Of a stretch of 64,000 nt of DNA, positions 57,106 to 64,000 are shown in pieces. The number at the start of each line of letters is the position of its first letter. Position 1 is the first letter of the stretch. Source of the stretch: Parasphingopyxis algicola (lineage in GTDB: Bacteria > Pseudomonadota > Alphaproteobacteria > Sphingomonadales > Sphingomonadaceae); contig NZ_CP051131.1 of the NCBI RefSeq assembly GCF_013378075.1, forward strand, positions 2,430,501 to 2,494,500, given 5' to 3'. Both the position numbers and the translations under genes were made by a program. Under the pieces are notes generated by a model, which was not told the DNA's origin, ran no database searches, and saw only the letters and a list, made by a program, of their open reading frames with translations.

Positions 57106-57540
57106 ATGAGCGAAGAGACGCTGGAAGGCCGCTGCCTGTGCGGTGCGGTGACGGTGACCGCGACGCCCGCGCGGCCGCATATTGGGGCCTGTCATTGCGC
57201 CATGTGCCGCCGCTGGGGCGGGATCGCCTTTGCCGGCGTACAATGCGGCGAGAATGTCGCCTTCACCGGCGAAGAGCATATCGCGCGCTACGCCTCGTCC
57301 GCCTGGGCCGAGCGCGGCTTCTGCAAGCGATGCGGCACCAACCTCTTCTATCGCTTCACGCCCGCGAACAATTATTCGCTCACCGCCGGGCTGTTCGACG
57401 ACACGGGCGCGCTGACCCTGGACGAACAGATCTTCATCGACGAAAAACCGGACTGGTACGATTTCGCGCAGGACACGCCGAAAAAGACCGGGCCCGAGAT
57501 TATCGCGGAGGCGAAGGCGGCGGGTTTCGAATTCGAGTAG
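57106..57540 (+). CDS. GFA family protein (second of the globin-flanking pair)
   Basis: A 144-residue GFA protein with zinc Cys in RCLCGAV, CHCAMCRRWG and CKRCGTNLFYRF, closest to the GFA at 56156. An AGGACCG leader precedes the ATG. Both share the motif FIDEKPDWYDF/FYSF near the C-terminus. The pair around a globin suggests handling of formaldehyde, nitric oxide or related reactive small molecules, which is speculation. Confidence 0.85.
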   Translation: MSEETLEGRCLCGAVTVTATPARPHIGACHCAMCRRWGGIAFAGVQCGENVAFTGEEHIARYASSAWAERGFCKRCGTNLFYRFTPANNYSLTAGLFDDTGALTLDEQIFIDEKPDWYDFAQDTPKKTGPEIIAEAKAAGFEFE

Positions 57541-57809
57541 CAGGCGATGCCGCTTCGCCGGTCCGGCGCGGCGGATGCGGCGCGGAAAGTGGCGAAGGTT
57601 GCGGGCATAGGGGGGGCTGAGCGCGAAAATCGCCGGAAAACGGGCGTTTCGGGCCGACCCCGTCCCGAACGGCGCAACTTCGAGCCAACTTGCGCCAGCT
57701 TGTGCCGCGGGCACGCGGCGATCGGGAGACGGACGCCCGCCCGGGCGTCCCGCGCCGCATGCCGCCCATTGACCCTTTGGAAAGGAAAAAATGGCATGAT
57801 TCCCGCATC

Positions 57810-58448
57810 ATGCCGCCGGAGATCGCCGCCCTGATCGACAAGCCCTGGCTGCTGGCGATCGTCCTCGGCGCCGGCGCGGTGCTCGGCATCGCGGTCGAGC
57901 GGTTCGTCGAAAGCCTGAAACGCGCCGAACGCCGCGCCTATTGGAAGGGGCGCAATTCCGCCAAAAAACGATCCGGCGCTTCTGGTGCGGGCGGGGCGAA
58001 GGGCGCGACCGATCTCGCCGCCGACCAGCTGCGCACCGTGATGCAGGCCAGCTTCCGCGCCCGGCCGCTCCTCAACAAGCCCGAGCGGCGGCTGCTCGGC
58101 GTGATCGACGCGGCGCTCGCGGCGGAAAACCCGGGCTGGCGCGCGATGGGGCAGGTCAGCCTGGGCGAGATCCTGTCGAGTACGGACAAGGACGCCTATT
58201 TCGCGATCAACTCGAAGCGCGTCGACCTCTTGATCGTAGACGCCGACTGCCAGCCGCTCCACGCCGTCGAGTTCCAGGGCGCGGGCCATCACACGGGCAA
58301 AACCGCCGCCGCGCGCGACGCGGTGAAGAAGGAAGCCCTGCGCCGCGCCGGGATCGGCTATGTCGAAGTCGTCAAGGGCGACACGCCCGCCGAGGTGCGC
58401 GAGATGGTGCGGAAGCTTGTGGGGCGGGTGGCGAGCGGGGCGGGGTGA
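57810..58448 (+). CDS. DUF2726 domain protein
   Basis: A 212-residue protein: an N-terminal transmembrane helix (LLAIVLGAGAVLGIAVERFV), a basic Gly/Ala linker and a C-terminal DUF2726 nuclease-like domain (VDLLIVDADCQPLHAVEFQGAG, ending in a KKEALRRAGIGYVEV block). DUF2726 has a restriction-endonuclease-like PD-(D/E)xK-type pattern. The ATG at 57810 gives a family start. Its 3' half is repeated at 59023-59332. Function unknown. Confidence 0.82.
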   Translation: MPPEIAALIDKPWLLAIVLGAGAVLGIAVERFVESLKRAERRAYWKGRNSAKKRSGASGAGGAKGATDLAADQLRTVMQASFRARPLLNKPERRLLGVIDAALAAENPGWRAMGQVSLGEILSSTDKDAYFAINSKRVDLLIVDADCQPLHAVEFQGAGHHTGKTAAARDAVKKEALRRAGIGYVEVVKGDTPAEVREMVRKLVGRVASGAG

Positions 58449-58468
58449 TTGGGTGGAAGGTGAGGCGG

Positions 58469-58729
58469 TCAGGCGGCCTTCGGCGCCGGCGCTCCCCGCA
58501 GCAATCCTTCGGCGGACAGGTCTTCGTCGATATCGGGCCAATGGATGCCATAGCCGCCGCCCGCAATCTCCCAGTGCGCGCGCTGATCGGGCGAGGCATC
58601 GAACAACCGCGGATACCAGGCGAGCGGCACCGCGATCGTGCGCCCGTCCTTGAGATCGACGATCAGCCGGTCTTCGTCGAAGCGCACGTCATGGATGCGC
58701 TCATCCGTCTTGAGAGCCGAAATAGCCAT
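58469..58729 (-). CDS. DUF2442 domain protein
   Basis: An 86-residue DUF2442 protein (DERIHDVRFDEDRLIVDLKDG, VPLAWYPRLF). It overlaps the DUF4160 gene by 29 bases. DUF4160-DUF2442 pairs are found widely on mobile DNA and are thought to be toxin-antitoxin-like; which is toxic is not known. The pair is flanked by an intact DUF2726 gene and a fragment of one. Confidence 0.82.
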   Translation of the reverse strand: MAISALKTDERIHDVRFDEDRLIVDLKDGRTIAVPLAWYPRLFDASPDQRAHWEIAGGGYGIHWPDIDEDLSAEGLLRGAPAPKAA

Positions 58730-58946
58730 GCCATGCTTTTAGCAGGCTTTCGCGATTGTCGCGAACGATATCGAACAGCGCGGCCAGCTCCCTGGCGTTG
58801 AAGCCGAAATTGCGGGCGATCGCCGGATCGTCCAGCCACACCTTCGCGCTCGCCCCGCCCTTGTCGGCATGCACATGCGGCGGCTCGTTGGGCTCGTGGC
58901 TGTAGAAATAGAGGCGATAGCCGGACTGGCGGAGCACGGTGGGCAT
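58701..58946 (-). CDS. DUF4160 domain protein
   Basis: An 81-residue DUF4160 protein with the family start PTVLRQSGYRLYFYSHEP and PPHVHADKGG. The Met at 58946 matches the family start; earlier in-frame codons at 59006 are unsupported. It forms an overlapping pair with DUF2442 and is the promoter-proximal gene. Confidence 0.82.
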   Translation of the reverse strand: MPTVLRQSGYRLYFYSHEPNEPPHVHADKGGASAKVWLDDPAIARNFGFNARELAALFDIVRDNRESLLKAWHGYFGSQDG

Positions 58947-58981
58947 GGGCGAGCCATGCCACATTCGCTCGGTAAAGTCGC

Positions 58982-59332
58982 TTGGGAACGAAGGCCGATT
59001 TTCCAAATGACGAGCACTTAGGCTGGCGCGCGATGGGGCAGGTGTCGCTGGGCGAGATCCTGTCGAGCCCGGACGACGACGCCTATTTCGCGATCAATTC
59101 GAAGCGCGTCGACCTGCTGATCGTCGACGCCGACTGCCGCCCGCTCCACGCCGTCGAATTCCAGGGCGCGGGCCACCACACGGGCAAGAGCGCCGCCGCG
59201 CGCGACGCGGTGAAGAAGGAAGCCCTGCGCCGCGCCGGGATCGGCTATGTCGAGGTTGTGAAGGGCGACACGCCGGCCGAGGTGCGGGAGATGGTGCGGA
59301 AACTGGCGGGTCGGGTGAGGAGTGGGGCGTAG
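58982..59332 (+). CDS. truncated DUF2726 domain copy
   Basis: From 59023 the frame repeats the C-terminal 103 residues of the DUF2726 gene at 57810, with about 97 identical by eye, while DNA identity is only about 90% with most changes at silent positions. The N-terminal membrane helix and linker are missing; the frame starts at a TTG at 58982 with a short unrelated leader. It may be made as a soluble nuclease-like fragment or be a relic. The upstream junction is GGCTGGCGCG and homology ends at the stop. Confidence 0.5.
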   Translation: MGTKADFPNDEHLGWRAMGQVSLGEILSSPDDDAYFAINSKRVDLLIVDADCRPLHAVEFQGAGHHTGKSAAARDAVKKEALRRAGIGYVEVVKGDTPAEVREMVRKLAGRVRSGA

Positions 59333-59397
59333 AAATGGAGCGGGGCGCGTCATGCGCTGAGCGGATCATCGACGCTCCTACGTTGCAAGGAATTTGG

Positions 59398-59892
59398 ATG
59401 ATGGCACCAGTGACCCCTTCCAACGTTTATGATACTTGCTTTGAAGTGGGCACCGAATATTCAAGATTAAAGGCCGTCTGGAATCAGGAAAACATACCTG
59501 TCATTTTGCGACGTGGCCTAAAAGGCCAACGCCTGCGGCTAAGATTACCGTATGCTAAGTCTAACTATTCTTGGCTAAGAAATGAACGGCGGACAAAGCC
59601 AGATTGGAAGCCCAGCGAGAGATACTGGGAAATTCCAAAAGCTTGGTTTAATGATTTTGTCGACCGTGCGCTCGAATGCTACGGACGCGTTTATGTCATT
59701 CAACCCTATCGGGAGCAGGAGATTTGCGCTCCAGCTTGTATGAACGCGACTGGGCATGAATGTCAGTGCTCTTGCATGGGAGCCAACCACGGCGTTGGCA
59801 ATAATGGTAGCTGGTTTGAGGTTTCTGAGACGTTTGCCACGCGCTGGGGTTCACAAGAAGTAGCGTGCAGGCTTTTAACGGCGACTAACTGA
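59398..59892 (+). CDS. Cys-rich protein of unknown function in AT-richer islet
   Basis: A 164-residue protein. The N-terminal half has charged strands (LRLRLPYAKSNYSWLRNE), and the C-terminal half carries a C-x3-C...C-x-C-x-C...H cluster (CAPACMNATG, ECQCSCMGANHG) that could bind zinc or iron. The ATG ATG start at 59398 follows a GGAATTTGG leader. Codon use and GC content are lower than the neighbours. It is 41 bases before the DUF3644 gene, probably co-transcribed. No family can be named. Confidence 0.6.
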   Translation: MMAPVTPSNVYDTCFEVGTEYSRLKAVWNQENIPVILRRGLKGQRLRLRLPYAKSNYSWLRNERRTKPDWKPSERYWEIPKAWFNDFVDRALECYGRVYVIQPYREQEICAPACMNATGHECQCSCMGANHGVGNNGSWFEVSETFATRWGSQEVACRLLTATN

Positions 59893-59933
59893 AAGAACAC
59901 GACGCAAGCAGCGCACATGTTGAAGGGATAGGA

Positions 59934-61118
59934 ATGCCGAAAGGACCATCTCTTACCGATGAAGAAAAGCGCATTGTCAAAGCTCTAAGTGATTCCGACG
60001 AGCGGAATCAGGACATCCACGTGCTGATAAATATCGGCCGAACCCCGACAGTGAATTTTGGCAGGCTAAGTGGGATTGCCGATTGGGACATAGAGCCTGC
60101 TTCTGAAGACGAAGTTGCAAAGTTTCGATTTGAGAAATCTCTGACCGATCTCCGAACGGGTCTATCGCCATTCACTGATGAGCGACTTGTGCGGTCGCGC
60201 GAGGCTATGCTTCTTGCAGTGCAACTTTTCAACAACCCGCTTTTGAATTTTAAGGTCGAAGTATTTGCCGTTCTAGCGAACATTGCTTGGACGTATTTGC
60301 TCCACGAATTTTATGTCCGAAAAGGCGTTCAGATCGAGGACGAGCAGGGCCACTCTCTGCTGTTGAGTCAAATGATCGCGCGGGACGATTGCCCGTTAAA
60401 GCCCGATGTAATCAAGAATCTGGGTGCCATGAAAATACTGCGTGATGAAGTTGAGCACAAGGTCCTCGGCTCTTTAGGCCGTTCTTTTTATACGCTTTTT
60501 CAATCTAACTGCCTGAACTTCGAAGTCGCCATCTGTGAACTTTTTGGAGAACAGTTATCGCTGGGTGACCAGCTGACGTACTCTTTGCAGTTCTCAAAAC
60601 TCGCGATCGAGCAAATCGAGGTTTTGCAGAAATACGATATAAACCCTGCGATCCAAGCGATCGATGAGAAGATCAGCGGTGAGTTGGGCCTTACAGGAAA
60701 AGAAGGCGCGGGGTATCAGTTCAAAGTATCGTATTCGCTGCAAAAGTCGCCGAAAGGCGGTGCCAATTTCGTCTTCACTACAACGAATCCGCAATCGGCC
60801 AATACCCATAACGTTGTCATGGAAAAGGTTCCGGCGGACGAACTGTGGCCTTACAAGCCGAGGGCCGTTATTGACCTTGTTAGAGAGGCGACCGGGTCAG
60901 ACTTCAATGGCCACCACCACACTTTAGCTTGGAAAAAAACCGGTGTACGACCTCCGCACAAATCCGACAAACCAAAATCGACCAAAAAGGAATTTTGCAC
61001 CTTCCATACGGCGCATGGCGACTACACCTATTCGCAGGCGTGGGTTGACCTTCTGATCCAAATTGCAGGTGATCAAGACGAATTCAACAAACTCAAGGCC
61101 TACAAACCGAAACAATAG
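59934..61118 (+). CDS. DUF3644 domain protein
   Basis: A 394-residue protein. Residues about 8-50 (DEEKRIVKALSDSDERNQDIHVL) look like a helix-turn-helix. DUF3644 spans about 85-270 (SREAMLLAVQLFNNPLLNFK, NIAWTYLLHEFYVRK, DEVEHKVLG). The C-terminal region ends in a conserved HTAHGDYTYSQAWVDLLIQIA block seen in family members. DUF3644 proteins are often on islands and have been suggested as defence or nucleic-acid-acting, but the function is unproven. GC content is low. Confidence 0.78.
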   Translation: MPKGPSLTDEEKRIVKALSDSDERNQDIHVLINIGRTPTVNFGRLSGIADWDIEPASEDEVAKFRFEKSLTDLRTGLSPFTDERLVRSREAMLLAVQLFNNPLLNFKVEVFAVLANIAWTYLLHEFYVRKGVQIEDEQGHSLLLSQMIARDDCPLKPDVIKNLGAMKILRDEVEHKVLGSLGRSFYTLFQSNCLNFEVAICELFGEQLSLGDQLTYSLQFSKLAIEQIEVLQKYDINPAIQAIDEKISGELGLTGKEGAGYQFKVSYSLQKSPKGGANFVFTTTNPQSANTHNVVMEKVPADELWPYKPRAVIDLVREATGSDFNGHHHTLAWKKTGVRPPHKSDKPKSTKKEFCTFHTAHGDYTYSQAWVDLLIQIAGDQDEFNKLKAYKPKQ

Positions 61119-61145
61119 GTTGTCCGATTCGGCGAGTTTACTGTC

Positions 61146-63300
<2,155 letters not shown>

Positions 63301-63401
63301 GGCACGATAGGCGAAACGGATCGGCTTGTCATGGCTTTTCGATGTGACGGCAGCCGTTAGAATGTGCACAAGGGCTTTTGGGGAATACCGAAAACAGGAG
63401 A

Positions 63402-64000
63402 ATGTCCGTGAAGAAATCGATCACCCTTTTTGCGTGCGTGTCCGCGCTGGCGGCCGCGCCGGCGCTCGCCCGGCCGATGACGCCCGAGGATGTGAGCCGC
63501 CTCGCCGATGTCGGCGGGATCGCGGTGTCGCCCGATGGCGCGCGGATCGCATTCGGGCGGGGCCAGCTGCCGGACATACTCTCGGGCGCGGAAAACGGGT
63601 CGACCGATACCAGCCTGCACGTCGCGACCGCCGCGATGGCGGCGCAGGACTTCCTGCCCGAGGGGATGGACGTGGGCGGCATCCGCTTCTCGCCGGACGG
63701 CCGGATGATCAGCTTTCTCTGGAAGGACGAGGACGACGAGGATGCCCATGCCGCGCTCTACGGCATTCCCGTCGCGGGCGGCGGCCATCGCCGGCTCGCC
63801 GAAATCGAGGGCGCCGATATCCGCAGTTATGAATGGGCGCCGGATTCGCGCAGCGTCTATGTGATCGCCCGCGCGGCGACCGATCCGCGCCGCCATGCCG
63901 AGAGCGAGGCCGGGTTCAACGCGGTGATCTACGAGGAGGAGCAGCGGTTCCACCGGCTGTTCGCGGTGACGCCGGGCAGCGATGCGGAGCCGCGCGCGCT
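63402..64000 (+). CDS. S9 family (prolyl oligopeptidase-like) peptidase, partial
   Basis: The first about 200 residues of a secreted S9-family peptidase: signal peptide (cleavage near ALARP), then TPEDVSRLADVGGIAVSPDG and a beta-propeller repeat (RFSPDGRMISFLWKDE). The catalytic hydrolase domain lies beyond the window. An AGGAG site precedes the ATG at 63402. Confidence 0.85.
   Translation, partial: MSVKKSITLFACVSALAAAPALARPMTPEDVSRLADVGGIAVSPDGARIAFGRGQLPDILSGAENGSTDTSLHVATAAMAAQDFLPEGMDVGGIRFSPDGRMISFLWKDEDDEDAHAALYGIPVAGGGHRRLAEIEGADIRSYEWAPDSRSVYVIARAATDPRRHAESEAGFNAVIYEEEQRFHRLFAVTPGSDAEPRA

Noticed and set aside
57547-57834. Small open frame between the second GFA gene and DUF2726
   Set aside because: Basic, low complexity, no ribosome site; the 269-base gap shows no gene.

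Overview
The window is GC-rich chromosomal DNA with tightly packed genes, GC-biased third codon positions and frequent 4-base stop/start overlaps. Gene content and order (hemC-hemD-COG4223 beside tsaD-gpsA-DUF1674-htpX-rsmB-rpe-heparinase-purH, DUF4402 proteins, an Atm1-type exporter, glnK-amt, a TonB receptor) point to an alphaproteobacterium of the order Sphingomonadales. No rRNA, tRNA or CRISPR array was recognised.

Layout. 1-4489: small accessory genes, a CitE-like lyase, a TPR protein and a mitofilin-like membrane protein. 4544-6153: haem genes hemD and hemC, divergent from 6195-14877, a largely co-directional block: tsaD, gpsA, htpX, rsmB, rpe, a heparinase-like protein and purH. 14914-23075, minus strand: a flippase, DNA polymerase I, an MFS transporter, nadB and an ABC ATPase. 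23213-29834: two convergent DUF4402 secreted proteins, a zf-CHCC protein, tldD, a PPOX-fold protein, DUF2007, a patatin and glnK-amt, closed by a clear terminator. 29904-35842, minus strand: a sterol-desaturase operon, recQ and an Atm1-like exporter. 35953-43473: small proteins, a stand-alone regulator-like N-domain, a TonB receptor, DUF72, and a short operon of twin 37-aa membrane peptides plus a PspC protein behind a sigma-54-type promoter.

43715-46650 and 57810-61118 are accessory islands built alike. In each, a host gene (ung; a DUF2726 gene) is followed by small cargo genes (two DUF559 endonuclease-like genes; a DUF2442/DUF4160 pair), then by one or more diverged copies of the host gene's own 3' end, then by an AT-richer cargo segment (a lipoprotein plus a membrane protein; a Cys-rich protein plus a DUF3644 protein). 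The DUF559 genes are flanked by inverted GC-rich palindromic repeats, and their stop codons lie inside the repeat, so each looks like a small repeat-bounded element.

46654-57540 is ordinary accessory metabolism: an FMO-like monooxygenase, DUF427, EthD, an acyltransferase, MetY, an S41 protease, a second patatin and a GFA-globin-GFA cluster. A dense block of inverted repeats lies at 48033-48420. 61146-63300 holds thiC with its TPP riboswitch; a palindromic repeat is inserted in frame near the thiC 3' end. An S9 peptidase gene runs off the right edge.
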